Positions 36,728-46,521 of a stretch of 64,000 nt of DNA are shown piece after piece. A program made the position numbers and the translations under genes. How positions within the stretch are numbered: the first letter of the stretch is position 1; each line of letters opens with the position of its first letter. The notes beneath the pieces are model-generated. The model was not told where the DNA came from. It saw only the letters and a program-made list of their open reading frames with translations, and searched no databases. The stretch comes from Candidatus Lucifugimonas marina (GTDB lineage Bacteria; Chloroflexota; Dehalococcoidia; Lucifugimonadales; Lucifugimonadaceae). The stretch covers positions 620,001-684,000 of the forward strand of contig CP046147.1 of assembly GCA_029593915.1 (NCBI GenBank), given 5' to 3'.

Positions 36728-37054
36728 CGGGGCGTCACTTTAGTCGCGCTCGTCGTCGGACGACTCGGCTTGAGCTGCGAACTCGTTATAGGTCCGGGCG
36801 TCGTCGAACGACTTGGGACCTCGCGGCAGGGCTCCCCTACTTCGACTGGCTCAGCACATGCTCCAGCTCCCCCGTGACGGGGGAGGACTGGTTGTTGGGT
36901 TAGTTATCAGATGACTTGGCTTGAGCTGCGATCTGCCCTCATCCTAACCCTCTCCTGATGGATAGGGGACGGTTGTTGGTGAAAGCGCGGTCGGCAGAAG
37001 GGTTGTTTCGTTTTCGAGTTTGGGCGTTTGACCCCGATATTTATCGGGGTGACA
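36728..37054 (+). repeat. Family A repeats and a family B repeat
   Basis: Hairpins cgtcgtcggacgact and cgtcgtcgaacgact, plus ctcccccgtgacgggggag (to about 36885), are followed by a looser copy at 36905-36975. A family B hairpin gaccccgatatttatcgggg lies at about 37030-37049. This fills the 355-base gap before cobQ. Confidence 0.75.
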
Positions 37055-37070
37055 GCGGCGGTGATATCGG

Positions 37071-38813
37071 TTAGGTGATTAGTGAGTTGATTAGGGACAT
37101 GTCGAGGTTTTCTCGGGTGATTTTGGCTAGGCGGTCGTATTCTGCTTCCATTGAGAATTCTTCGATGACAGGTTGAGGAAGGTTGTGGGATTCGGCGGTT
37201 GTGTTGAGGAGTCGTCGGAGGATGTCTGGGGAGTCGAAGATTCCGTGGACGTAGGTGCCGATTATGGCCCCACGTAACGCCCCGTCTTGCGTTGTGTCGC
37301 GCTCGTCGTCGGACGACTCGGCTCTCGCTGCAAACTCCCCCTCTAGATCCCCCGTGACGGGGGAGGATTCGTTTGGTCCGTCCGTCGTCGAACGACTTGG
37401 GACCTCGCTACGATCTAATCTCCCGCTAACTCCCTCCCGATGGATGGGGGACTTATTGTCGGTATATGTGAGGGTTGCTAGTGGTTCTGTAATACCTGTG
37501 GTTATGCCGGTGTGGATTTCGTAGCCGGTTCCCGTGGCGGTTGGTCCTTTGAGTGGGCCTGTTTCGTGATGTGGGATTTCTATGTTGACTCGGCGGGTTG
37601 TTTTTGTGGTGTCGAATACTGTTTTGGTGGGTAGGAGTCCGAGTCCGGGTTCGGATTCTGGCTTTGATGATTCTGTCGCGTCGGGGTCGTCGAGTTGTTC
37701 TCCGAGGATTTGGTAGCCGCCGCAGATGCCTACGATTGTGACGTTGCGGTTTGCGGCCTCGATGAGGGCTTTGCCGAGGTTGCGGGATTTCATCCAGCGG
37801 AGGTCGGCGATGGTGGATTTGCTGCCGGGAATGATGATGATGTGGGCGTCGTTGAGCTCCGACGGTTTGGTGACGATTCGAATGCGGCAGCCGGCGCGTC
37901 GGAACGGGTCGAGATCGTCGTGGTTGGAGACGCGTGGGAGCGCTATGACGGCGATGTTGATGGGTTGAGTTCGTGAGGTTGATGCATTGTTGGCTGAGTC
38001 GTCGTTCCCCCTCAACCTAGCCTTCTCCCTCAGGGAGAAGGAATTAGGGGGGAGGACCGTAGTAGGTGGATCGAAATCGCCGAAGGTTACGCCGTCTTCG
38101 TCTTTTACCTGGAGGTCGTAGACGAAGGGGATTACGCCGGCTACTGGCACGCCGGTTCGATCAGCGATCATTTCGGGGAGCGGGTTGAGGAGGTTTATGT
38201 CGCCTCGGAAGCGGTTGATGAGGGTGGCTTTTACGAGAGAGCGTTCTTCGGGGAGGAGGAGTTCCATCGTGCCAAATAATGAGGCGAAAACTCCGCCGCG
38301 GTCGATATCGCCAACGAGGATTACTGAGGCATTCGCGTAGGAAGCCATCTTCATGTTGACGATGTCGCGGTCGCGGAGATTTACCTCGGCCGGAGAGCCT
38401 GCGCCTTCCAGCACGATAACGTCGTATTGGGCTGCGAGGCGATCATAGGCTTCGGTTACTGCAGTCCAGACTTCAGATTGATCGCCCCAGTATTTGCGCG
38501 CTTCGAAACTGCCGACAGGCTTGCCGTTTACGACTACTTGGGAGCGGGAGTCGGCTTCGGGTTTGAGCAGCACCGGGTTCATATCGGTGTGAGGTTCGAT
38601 ACCGGCTGCCTGGGCTTGAACGACTTGGGCTCGTCCCATCTCTCCGCCGTCGGCTGTGACGTAGGAGTTGTTCGACATGTTTTGAGCTTTGAAGGGGGCG
38701 ACTTTGATGCCGTCTTGGGCGAGGATTCGGCAGAGTGCGGCAGCCATGACGCTTTTGCCGACGGACGACGAGGTGCCCTGAATCATGATGGCTTTTGCGT
38801 GGTGTTGTGGCAT
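37071..38813 (-). CDS. cobQ: Cobyric acid synthase
   Basis: This enzyme amidates four side chains of adenosylcobyrinic acid diamide using glutamine and ATP. The dethiobiotin-synthetase-like ATPase domain has P-loop QGTSSSVGKS (12-21) and AQNMSNNSYVT. The glutamine amidotransferase domain has catalytic Cys364 in GICGGYQ and His523 in YVHGIFD. At 580 residues it is about 80 longer than usual. Two low-complexity insertions account for this, at about 252-283 and 453-515. Both coincide with family A repeat DNA read in-frame. The catalytic blocks are intact, so the enzyme may still work. It fits the B12 uptake genes elsewhere in the window. Confidence 0.94.
   Translation of the reverse strand: MPQHHAKAIMIQGTSSSVGKSVMAAALCRILAQDGIKVAPFKAQNMSNNSYVTADGGEMGRAQVVQAQAAGIEPHTDMNPVLLKPEADSRSQVVVNGKPVGSFEARKYWGDQSEVWTAVTEAYDRLAAQYDVIVLEGAGSPAEVNLRDRDIVNMKMASYANASVILVGDIDRGGVFASLFGTMELLLPEERSLVKATLINRFRGDINLLNPLPEMIADRTGVPVAGVIPFVYDLQVKDEDGVTFGDFDPPTTVLPPNSFSLREKARLRGNDDSANNASTSRTQPINIAVIALPRVSNHDDLDPFRRAGCRIRIVTKPSELNDAHIIIIPGSKSTIADLRWMKSRNLGKALIEAANRNVTIVGICGGYQILGEQLDDPDATESSKPESEPGLGLLPTKTVFDTTKTTRRVNIEIPHHETGPLKGPTATGTGYEIHTGITTGITEPLATLTYTDNKSPIHREGVSGRLDRSEVPSRSTTDGPNESSPVTGDLEGEFAARAESSDDERDTTQDGALRGAIIGTYVHGIFDSPDILRRLLNTTAESHNLPQPVIEEFSMEAEYDRLAKITRENLDMSLINSLIT
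37283..37457 (+). repeat. Two family A repeats inside the cobQ coding region
   Basis: cgtcgtcggacgact with ccgtgacgggggag, then cgtcgtcgaacgact with ctccctcccgatgg, lie within cobQ and are read in-frame as about 60 extra residues. Confidence 0.85.
38003..38057 (+). repeat. Family A-type repeat inside the cobQ coding region
   Basis: ccttctccctcagggagaagg within a C-rich to G-rich unit is read in-frame as about 20 extra residues between the two CobQ domains. Confidence 0.8.
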
Positions 38814-38850
38814 GGGGAGCTGGCTAGTTGCTGGTGGTTGGCTTTTGTGA

Positions 38851-38983
38851 CACTTCGTGGCCCTTCGACCCTTCGACTGAGCTCAGGGCAGGCGGGGCTT
38901 AGGATGATGGGTTAGATGTTGGTTGGGGTTAATGTATGAACTGTGAGCCGGAGCGTTTGACCCCGATTTTCATCTGGGTGACA
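38851..38983 (+). repeat. Two family B repeats
   Basis: Copies at 38851-38909 (cccttcgactgagctcaggg core) and 38955-38983 (ttgaccccgattttcatctg core). Confidence 0.7.
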
Positions 38984-39009
38984 GGGTCGGTGAGTAGGTG
39001 TTTTGATAT

Positions 39010-39606
39010 CTACATCAGGTGCGAGGTTTGGTTGAGGGTTACTAGTTTGTTGGGGGTTTTTGGGTCGGGGTTGATGTCGAGGACGGTTACGGAGCAGTTG
39101 TCGATTGTGAGGGTGTCCATTGCGGAGTCGGGGAGCCCGAGTACGCCGGTTATCAGGCCCTTCATCGAGCCGCCGTGTCCAACGAGAACGACGTCGCCAC
39201 CTTGTTCAGCGATATCGGATTCGGTGATCCATTTGTTGGCGCGGACTGGCAGGTCGGATCGTTTTTCTCCGCCGGGGGCATCCGTTCCGTCTACTGAGCC
39301 GTTAATTAGGTGTGCGTAGTTTTTCTCGATGTCGCTGGCAAGCATGCCTTCCCATTCACCGTAGTCGATTTCGAGTAGGTGGTCGGAGGTCTCGACTGGC
39401 ATGTTGAATAGGGCTGCGGTGTTGGAGCAGCGTTGGAGTGGGGATGACCAGACTTTGCCAATGTTGTAATTGGCTTTGACATGTTCGGCGGCGAGCTTTG
39501 CTTGTGCGGCGCCTTTTTCGTTCAGGGGTTGGTCATTTCGACCCTGTTTGCGTCGTTCAACGTTCCAGTTTGTTTCGCCGTGTCGGATGAGAATAAGTCG
39601 GGTCAT
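39010..39606 (-). CDS. Histidine phosphatase family protein (phosphoglycerate mutase/CobC-like)
   Basis: This 198-residue protein has the catalytic LIRHGETNWN motif (RHG at 8-10), the SSPLQRCSNTA arginine motif and the second histidine in LVGHGGSMKG. Family members dephosphorylate sugars, alpha-ribazole phosphate or other small esters. Proximity to cobQ makes an alpha-ribazole phosphatase role attractive, but substrate cannot be read from sequence. ATG start at 39606. Confidence 0.9.
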   Translation of the reverse strand: MTRLILIRHGETNWNVERRKQGRNDQPLNEKGAAQAKLAAEHVKANYNIGKVWSSPLQRCSNTAALFNMPVETSDHLLEIDYGEWEGMLASDIEKNYAHLINGSVDGTDAPGGEKRSDLPVRANKWITESDIAEQGGDVVLVGHGGSMKGLITGVLGLPDSAMDTLTIDNCSVTVLDINPDPKTPNKLVTLNQTSHLM

Positions 39607-39783
39607 TGTTGCTCGTGATAGGGATGGTTTATGGTGCTGTTACTGAACGAATACCAAGCCTACATCTAAGAATCACCCTTGAGAGGTATGGATTTTGGCT
39701 CGATTGGGCGCATAGTGTATTGCGTTGATTGCAGAATTCGCCTGTAGTAAGTGAACCCAGTAGATGGGTTTGGAGCATCGTTA

Positions 39784-40485
39784 ATGGATAACGGACCGAT
39801 TATTTCAGCTACTGATGTGATGAAGACTTACCGGTCGCGAGACGTTTCGGTTCAAGCCCTGAACAACGTTTCGTTCGAAGTAATGCCGGGCGAGATGGTT
39901 GCGGTTATGGGCCCGAGTGGTTCGGGCAAGACGACTTTGCTGAACTGCATGTCGGGATTGGATTCGATTGATTCCGGCGATGTGAGTATTGCGGGTCAGT
40001 TGCTTCGTACGATGACCGATGATGCTTTGAGCGATTATCGGGCGAGTTCGATGGGGTTTGTATTTCAGGCTTACAACTTGCTGCCGGTGTTGAGTGCTCA
40101 GGAGAATGTTGAGCTTCCGCTGGTTTTGGCGGGTAATTCTCAGCGTGTGGCGCGTGAAAAAGCTCGCGAGAAGCTAGAGCTTGTAGGTCTTGGGGAGCGA
40201 ACGGATCATCTCCCTGCTGAGCTTTCTGGTGGGCAGCAGCAACGTGTTGCAATTGCACGTGCGCTGGCGAACGATCCGGCGATTGTTTGGGCGGACGAGC
40301 CGACGGGAAACCTCGACTCGACGAACGCTACCGAGATTATGGATCTGCTTGTTCGGTTGAATAAGGAACAGGGGCAGACGTTCGTGTTGGTGACTCACTC
40401 AGAGGATGTCGGTGGGATGACTGATCGAATCGTGAGGATGAGCGACGGTGTTGTGGTTTCTACTACCGACGCAGTAAACGCCTAA
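39784..40485 (+). CDS. ABC transporter ATP-binding protein (LolD/MacB type)
   Basis: This cassette has Walker A GPSGSGKT, Q-loop VFQAYNLLP, signature LSGGQQQRVAIARAL, Walker B IVWADEPTGNLDS and the H-loop LVTHS. The family pairs with FtsX-fold permeases, as here. ATG at 39784 follows GGAG by eight bases; GTG at 39751 is an alternative. It is 12 bases upstream of the permease gene. Confidence 0.95.
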   Translation: MDNGPIISATDVMKTYRSRDVSVQALNNVSFEVMPGEMVAVMGPSGSGKTTLLNCMSGLDSIDSGDVSIAGQLLRTMTDDALSDYRASSMGFVFQAYNLLPVLSAQENVELPLVLAGNSQRVAREKAREKLELVGLGERTDHLPAELSGGQQQRVAIARALANDPAIVWADEPTGNLDSTNATEIMDLLVRLNKEQGQTFVLVTHSEDVGGMTDRIVRMSDGVVVSTTDAVNA

Positions 40486-40497
40486 GGAGCTGGTGAT

Positions 40498-43400
40498 TTG
40501 GAAAAGCTCTTTGGTGTAGAGATGAACGTGCTCGCTGGCTATTTGGCCGGCGGGACGATTTTTGTTCTCGCTGCAATATTTTTACTCGCCCTTCGCAACA
40601 AGGTTCTTCTGAAGCTGGCGTTGCGCAACATTCCGAGACGTAAAGCGCAATCGATTCTGATTGTGGTTGGGTTGATGCTGAGCACGACGATCATCATGTC
40701 GGCTCTGGCGATTGGTGATTCAGTTTCGAGTTCGATTCGTTCAGCGGTTTTGGATGCCGTGGGCGAGACAGATATTCGTTTAACGTCGCCTGTTGCGGCT
40801 CGCTTTGGTGATGACTATTTAGATGCTTCATTAGTGGATCGCGTTCGCGCTGGTGTTGAAGGTGACGTTCGAGTGGATGGCGTGATGCCGTTGATTCGTG
40901 AGCGTCTACCAGTGCTCCACGAACTTACCGATAAGACCGTTGCTGGTACCTCGGTAGTTGGGGTTGAATTAGGTTCGCTTGCTGGATTTGACGGGCTGAA
41001 GAACATCGATGGCGGTTCGGCTGATCTTGCCGGACTTAGTGGTGATGGCACCACGATCATCAACCGGACGCTTGCAGAGAAGCTAGACGCTGATGTTGGA
41101 GACGAGATCACACTGGTTGCGCCTTCGGGTCGTAGCCAATATCGGGTGATCGACGTTGTTGAAGGCAAGGGACTTGCCGGTGGTGACGAAGAGATTCGTT
41201 CAGCTGCGTTGTTCTCGGTCGGAACCTTGCAGGATGTGCTTGATCGTGAAGGTCAGTACAACATGATCGAAGTATCGGTCGCTGGTGGTCTTCGTGTGAG
41301 CGAGGACGATTCTGACGATCTTACTGAAGAGCTGCAGCTGCTATTTATCAACGAAGAAGCTGCAACTGCGTTGTTCGACGCACTGAAGGCGCCAGTAGTT
41401 GTCGAGGCGTTGCAGGCGAGATTGGACGAAGGTGGATCGGCTGGAGGTCCGTTCTCAAGCGATACTCTGGACGATCTGGTTACAGAACTTGAAAACGACA
41501 TTCCGACAGATGAGTTCAAGGTAGCGGTTACTAATACGATCACCATCGCAATAGTAGGTGGAGTGATCGAAGGTCTTGGCGATCCTGAGTTGGCTCAGTC
41601 GTTGTTGGTTCCAGCTTCGCAACTTGTTGAATTGCAGGTTGTTGCGATTAAGAACCAGGGACTGGCGATTGCCGAGCTGGTTGGTGGCTTCATTGTCGCT
41701 CTATTCAGTATTTTTGGATCGTTCTCTATCATCGTTGGATTGCTGCTGATCTTCCTCGTGTTCGTGATGCTTGCTGCGGCTCGTACTACGGAGATGGGAA
41801 TTATTCGAGCGGTTGGCACGAAACGTCGACACCTTGTGCAGATGTTCGCCTATGAGGGAATTGTTTACTCGATAGGCGCGGCGTTGCTGGGCACGGTGCT
41901 TGGTTTGTTCGCTTCGGTTGCGCTTGTGGGAATCATGAGCGGGTTGGTTGCCGAGGACGATGGATTTGGCTTTAGCTACAACGTAACGATTCAGTCGATT
42001 GTTGTGGCGTTCTCGCTTGGTTTGGTGCTGACGGCGATTACGGTTGCTGTTTCGGCTTACCGGGTTAGCAAACTGAACATTGTTGTTGCGATTCGTGGAC
42101 TTGGGCAGGAGTTTGTTCAGGACGAGACTCCGGGTGCAGGTAGGCGCTTCGAGACCGCGTTGAAGTGGCTTGCTGGTCCGCTGGCTTACGGGTTCGATAC
42201 TTGGAGGCAGCGACGACCGAATCGCACGACTAAGTCGATTCTTATTTTGATGGCGCTTGTGCCGGCGGGAATCGTTGTGTTCCTGATGGACATGTGGAAG
42301 TCGCGCCATGAAGGTCGAGGGGTGATTCCTCGATTGATCCTGTTCTCGGTATGGATGCTTGTGATCTTGCAGAATTTGGCTGCAACGGTTGCGCCTGATC
42401 TTGATGAATCGGTGGTTCAGCAGGCAGTGGCAGCTGCGATTTTCTACTGGTTCATGGTCTTCGTTTGGAAGATGTTCAAGTTCGTTCAGCCGTGGTTGGC
42501 TTCGGGTTGGCCTTTGTTGCCGTTCGGAGCGATCGTGGCGCTGCTTGGGTTTGATTCTGATCACGGTCTCGGCTTTGGGATTGGGAACGCCGCGCTGTTC
42601 ACGAGCGGAACTACTCTGGTGATCATCGGAATTGGTTTGGCGATGCGGCAGATGTTGGATCGACGTGGCTACCGTGAAGAGTTCCAGAAGCGGGTATCGA
42701 TGTCGTTCATCGGCATTGCGATGTTGATCTTCTGGGGACTCCCGTTCGATGCGTTGGATGGTCTGACGGGCACGCTTCCGGGCGGTCCTGAGATGTTCTT
42801 GCTATCGGGAGTTTCGTTGGTGGCCGCAGCGGTTTGGACCGTGATGTACAACGCTGACGTGATTGTTTGGGTTGTATCGAAGATGATCGGTCGATTCGGT
42901 AGCTTGCGTCCGGTTGTGAAGATGGCGATTGCGTATCCGATGTCGGCTCGATTTAGGACGGGTCTGACATTGGCGATGTTCTCGCTGGTTATCTTTACGA
43001 TGATGATTTTTGCGATTCTGACGAACCTGGGCAACGCGATTGAGGACGATCCTGATCTAGTTTCAGGTGGGTTCGACATTCGTTCGAGCATCGACTTGGA
43101 ATTGCCGATTGACGACGTTGACGCTGTGATTGCGGGTAGCGGCGGCAAGCTTTCGGCTTCTGATTTTGAAGTGATTTCAAGGCAGGCGAGCTTGCGGGTC
43201 GAGGCTCGTCAGGAAGGCGCCGATGATCATCTCTTCAGGAACGCTCGAATTCGTGCTTCCGATGATGGATGGTTGCTGAACAACAATTTCGAGTTGACTC
43301 ACTGGGATCCCGCTTATGGATCGACACCTGCTGAGATTTGGGCTGCTGTGTCGGCCGATTCATCGCTGGCTGTTGTGAATGGCAATATGATCGAAACAGG

Positions 43401-44193
43401 CGGATTTGGCGGAGACGGCGATCCAAGCGAAGGACCTGCGTTTGGCATTCGCGGTGTGAAAGCGAACGAGCCGGGTGAGATCACTGGTGTGAACATCACG
43501 ATTCGTCCGCCAGTTGGCCAGAGCGTCGGCGATTCAGTGGATGCAAAAGTGATTGGTGTTTTGAACCAATTTGCTGATTCGTTCGAGTTTGGAACGACCG
43601 ACGTTTATATGAATCCTGGGATTCTCGAAGAACTTTCGGATAAGCCTGTTCCGTTTACCGCCTACAAGTTCAGACTTGCGGATTCTTCTCGTGCCGAGGA
43701 GATTACTCGGGTGTTGGAGACTGTGTTTATTGAGCATGGTTTGACAGCGGCTGCAACCGTGGATGAAATTACCGAGAACCAAGAGCAGAACAATGCGTTC
43801 AACCAGTTGTTCCAGGGCTTTATGGGGCTTGGCTTGCTGGTTGGTGTGGCGTCGTTGGGTGTTGTTTCGTTCCGGGCGGTTGTCGAGCGTAGGCAGTCGA
43901 TTGGAATGATGCGGGCGCTGGGCTACAAAGGCCGGATGATTCAGGTTCAGTTCTTGATGGAATCGGGTATTGTTGCGATCTTCGGTTCGGCGATTGGTAT
44001 CGGTTTGGGTGCTTTGATCGGCTGGAATATTTTCTTGTCGATTAGTGCTGAGTCTGATGGTCTGACGTACTCAATTCCGTGGATGAACGTGACGCTTATC
44101 GTGCTGATCGCTGTGGTGTTCTCGTTGGTTACGACGTTTATTCCTGCGAGGCAGGCTTCGAGGATTAAGCCGAGCGAGGCGCTTAGGTATTAG
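40498..44193 (+). CDS. Large FtsX/MacB-family ABC transporter permease
   Basis: This 1231-residue membrane protein contains two FtsX-like cores and large extracytoplasmic regions. The N-terminal helix and LALRNIPRRKAQSILIVVGLMLS precede a long soluble part. A FtsX helical block lies near 395-545 (VMLAAARTTEMGIIRAVGTKRRHL). A middle membrane region of about eight helices follows, then another MacB-like periplasmic domain. The last FtsX block is near 1095-1231 (AVVERRQSIGMMRALGYKGRM, ending PARQASRIKPSEALRY). The TTG start follows AAGGAG. Such mechanotransmission ABC systems act on lipoproteins, lipids or peptides outside the membrane. The substrate is unknown. Confidence 0.9.
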   Translation: MEKLFGVEMNVLAGYLAGGTIFVLAAIFLLALRNKVLLKLALRNIPRRKAQSILIVVGLMLSTTIIMSALAIGDSVSSSIRSAVLDAVGETDIRLTSPVAARFGDDYLDASLVDRVRAGVEGDVRVDGVMPLIRERLPVLHELTDKTVAGTSVVGVELGSLAGFDGLKNIDGGSADLAGLSGDGTTIINRTLAEKLDADVGDEITLVAPSGRSQYRVIDVVEGKGLAGGDEEIRSAALFSVGTLQDVLDREGQYNMIEVSVAGGLRVSEDDSDDLTEELQLLFINEEAATALFDALKAPVVVEALQARLDEGGSAGGPFSSDTLDDLVTELENDIPTDEFKVAVTNTITIAIVGGVIEGLGDPELAQSLLVPASQLVELQVVAIKNQGLAIAELVGGFIVALFSIFGSFSIIVGLLLIFLVFVMLAAARTTEMGIIRAVGTKRRHLVQMFAYEGIVYSIGAALLGTVLGLFASVALVGIMSGLVAEDDGFGFSYNVTIQSIVVAFSLGLVLTAITVAVSAYRVSKLNIVVAIRGLGQEFVQDETPGAGRRFETALKWLAGPLAYGFDTWRQRRPNRTTKSILILMALVPAGIVVFLMDMWKSRHEGRGVIPRLILFSVWMLVILQNLAATVAPDLDESVVQQAVAAAIFYWFMVFVWKMFKFVQPWLASGWPLLPFGAIVALLGFDSDHGLGFGIGNAALFTSGTTLVIIGIGLAMRQMLDRRGYREEFQKRVSMSFIGIAMLIFWGLPFDALDGLTGTLPGGPEMFLLSGVSLVAAAVWTVMYNADVIVWVVSKMIGRFGSLRPVVKMAIAYPMSARFRTGLTLAMFSLVIFTMMIFAILTNLGNAIEDDPDLVSGGFDIRSSIDLELPIDDVDAVIAGSGGKLSASDFEVISRQASLRVEARQEGADDHLFRNARIRASDDGWLLNNNFELTHWDPAYGSTPAEIWAAVSADSSLAVVNGNMIETGGFGGDGDPSEGPAFGIRGVKANEPGEITGVNITIRPPVGQSVGDSVDAKVIGVLNQFADSFEFGTTDVYMNPGILEELSDKPVPFTAYKFRLADSSRAEEITRVLETVFIEHGLTAAATVDEITENQEQNNAFNQLFQGFMGLGLLVGVASLGVVSFRAVVERRQSIGMMRALGYKGRMIQVQFLMESGIVAIFGSAIGIGLGALIGWNIFLSISAESDGLTYSIPWMNVTLIVLIAVVFSLVTTFIPARQASRIKPSEALRY

Positions 44194-44198
44194 CGTTG

Positions 44199-44340
44199 GG
44201 CTTGGCGTTAGTCGCGCTCGTTACTTTGTAACTCTACTTGAGCGGCAATCTCGTTTTTAGGTCCGGGCGTCATCGGACGACTTGGGACCTCGCTGCAGGG
44301 CTCCCCCACTAGGTCCCCCGTGACGAGGGAGGACTTGTTG
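44199..44340 (+). repeat. Family A repeats
   Basis: One unit has a gttactttgtaactc hairpin and the next cgtcatcggacgact plus cccccgtgacgaggga. Confidence 0.7.
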
Positions 44341-44443
44341 TTGGCTGAGTTGTGGTGCTGTGGGCGTCACGTACCAGGATCGTTTGGTGCTAATCTTTGC
44401 GTCGTTCAAATACTGTTTCAAATTTCGCAAGCGGGGGATTTCG

Positions 44444-45439
44444 TTGAAGGTTTTATTTATTGGTGGGACCGGGAAGATTAGTTCGGCAGTTTCGGCTTTG
44501 GCGGTCGAGAAGGGGTTCGATTTATATCTGATGAATCGCGGAATAACGGATCGTCCGATTCCGGCGGGTGCGAATGTGATCAAGGCTGATATGGACGATC
44601 CTTCGTCGGTCAGGGCCGCACTTGGCGACTTGAAGTTCGATGCTGTGGTGAACTGGATTGCATATACGGAAGATCACATCGAGCGGGACATTGAACTATT
44701 CCGAGATCGAACCAACCAATACATATTCATCAGTTCAGCTTCTGCATATCAGTCACCGCCGGTGAACCTGCCGGTCACGGAGTCGACTCCGCTGGATAAT
44801 CCGTTCTGGAAGTACTCGCAGGACAAGATCGCTTGCGAAAATCGATTGATGCGAGCCTATGCCGAGGAAAAGTTCCCGTTCACGGTGGTACGTCCTTCGC
44901 ACACGTATGACAGGACGATGTTGCCGTTCCAGGGTCGATGGACGGTGATCGATCGGATGCGCAAAGGCAAGAAGATTCTTGTGCACGGTGATGGAACCTC
45001 TATCTGGGTGTTCACGCACCACACCGATTTTGCGAAGGGGTTCGTAGGGTTGCTCGGAAATAATCGAGCGATCGGCGAGGCATTCCACATCACTTCGGAC
45101 GAATTGTTGACTTGGAATCAGTTGCACGAGATTGCTGGCAGGGCTGCTGGCGCGCTGCCACTGGATATCGTTCATGCTCCTTCTGATTTGATCAATGCGT
45201 ATGATCCGAATTGGGGCGTTGGGCTGCTTGGCGATAAGGCGGCGAGCATGATTTTCGACAATACGAAGATCAAGCGAATTTCACCTGAGTTTATGTGCAC
45301 GGTTCCTTATGAACAGGGTGCTCAGGAGATGGTGGAGTGGTACGACGCTGATCCGGCTCGACAGGTGATTGATGAGGAGTACAACGCGATGGCGGATCGG
45401 ATCATTGCGGCTCAGGAGAGTGCGTACGAGGGCGTTTAG
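44444..45439 (+). CDS. NAD-dependent epimerase/dehydratase family protein
   Basis: An extended SDR with N-terminal Rossmann motif LFIGGTGKIS (GGTGxIS), SSASAYQ, and YSQDK as Tyr-xxx-Lys. TTG at 44444 is five bases after GGGGGA and gives 331 residues; the open frame upstream is not family-like. These proteins act on nucleotide sugars or bind RNA (CSP41-like). The atypical motif order favours the latter class slightly, but substrate is unknown. Confidence 0.85.
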   Translation: MKVLFIGGTGKISSAVSALAVEKGFDLYLMNRGITDRPIPAGANVIKADMDDPSSVRAALGDLKFDAVVNWIAYTEDHIERDIELFRDRTNQYIFISSASAYQSPPVNLPVTESTPLDNPFWKYSQDKIACENRLMRAYAEEKFPFTVVRPSHTYDRTMLPFQGRWTVIDRMRKGKKILVHGDGTSIWVFTHHTDFAKGFVGLLGNNRAIGEAFHITSDELLTWNQLHEIAGRAAGALPLDIVHAPSDLINAYDPNWGVGLLGDKAASMIFDNTKIKRISPEFMCTVPYEQGAQEMVEWYDADPARQVIDEEYNAMADRIIAAQESAYEGV

Positions 45440-45481
45440 TTGATTGTTGGTATCGCTATGGGGTGATTTCGGCGTTTGGGT

Positions 45482-45740
45482 GATTGACCCCGATTTTCAT
45501 CAGGGTGACATGGTTGAGTAGTGGCTGGGGGAGCTGTGACGTGTGGTCGGGTGAAAGGTGCGACTTTGGTGATTGTTGAGTTTGTGTGTCGTCCTTCGAC
45601 GGAGCTCAGGATGACATTTTGGGTATTTTGCTGAAGATGGTTCTTCCCCCAGATAGCGTTAGTTAGGTACATGCTGAGCTAGTCGAACTAGGAGATTGTT
45701 GCGCGGAGCCGAGTCATTCGATGACGGGCGCGACTAACGC
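45482..45740 (+). repeat. Two family B repeats and an inverted family A repeat
   Basis: Family B copies lie at 45482-45511 and 45588-45617. At about 45700-45740 the order gccgagtcattcgatgacgg then gcgcgactaacgc is the reverse complement of the usual family A hairpin. Confidence 0.65.
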
Positions 45741-45751
45741 TGTTCTTTGGT

Positions 45752-46444
45752 TTATCCCAAGGAATGGTGGCGTGGGGTGAAGCGGCGGGCTTCTACGATT
45801 TTGCGGGCTTGGTTGAGGTTTTCCGGGGTGTCGATATCGTGGAGGCTGATTCGTCGTGGATCGGTTTTTTCGAGATCTTCGTCCGTGAATATTGTGACCG
45901 GCGGGTAGTCGGCTTCGATAGCTCGCTCGATGACGTACTTGGGAGACCTGTCGCCTTCTGACATGGCGTGTGCCAAATAGGGTGTCCACTGTTCTCGTGG
46001 GTAGATGGCGTGGAGCGGGTTCAAGACGCCGTTGGTTCGTGGAACGACTGCTGTGGGGTTTTCAATTCCATCGGCGGTTGCTGCCGCTGCCATTGCGTTT
46101 ACGAGATTTCTGGAGACGAATGGGTGATCGCCAGCCACTACGAAGTTGAGCGGGGTGTGAGAGGCGGCTAGCCCGGCGTGGATGCCGGCGAGAGGGCCTT
46201 CGTAGGGTTGCGTGTCGGTGACGACGTGCATGTTGAGAGCGATACCGAGATCGGGGACGTCGTCATCTTGATCGGGGCGTACTACTAGAACTAGTTCTGA
46301 GCAGACCATTTTCAGGGTGTCGGCGATTCGAGCGAGAACGAGTTTGCCGCCGATGTGGATGAGCAGCTTGGACTGAGACATGCCGAGTCGGCGGGAGTGT
46401 CCTCCCCCGAGGATGATTCCGGTTATGTCTGACTTTGCTGGCAT
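45752..46444 (-). CDS. mobA: Molybdenum cofactor guanylyltransferase
   Basis: MobA couples GTP to molybdopterin to form the guanine dinucleotide cofactor used by DMSO-reductase-type enzymes. The 230-residue protein has the nucleotide-binding loop ILGGGHSRRLG(x)SKLL near residue 11, YEGPLAGIHAGLAAS and VVAGDHPFVS, and a PLHAIYPR motif. It can serve the catalytic subunit encoded at 29-32 kb. ATG start at 46444. Some MobA-like proteins transfer other nucleotides, but the context favours this role. Confidence 0.88.
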   Translation of the reverse strand: MPAKSDITGIILGGGHSRRLGMSQSKLLIHIGGKLVLARIADTLKMVCSELVLVVRPDQDDDVPDLGIALNMHVVTDTQPYEGPLAGIHAGLAASHTPLNFVVAGDHPFVSRNLVNAMAAAATADGIENPTAVVPRTNGVLNPLHAIYPREQWTPYLAHAMSEGDRSPKYVIERAIEADYPPVTIFTDEDLEKTDPRRISLHDIDTPENLNQARKIVEARRFTPRHHSLG

Positions 46445-46473
46445 GGGGTTTGTTTAGGTTGGTCTGGGTGATC

Positions 46474-46502
46474 GTTTGACCCCGATTTTCATCGGGGTGA
46501 CA
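46474..46502 (+). repeat. Family B repeat
   Basis: ttgaccccgattttcatcgg followed by ggtgac lies between mobA and the DUF3179 gene, both on the minus strand, while the repeat reads on the plus strand. Confidence 0.7.
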
Positions 46503-46521
46503 GTGGATGCCCGTTTCCTGC

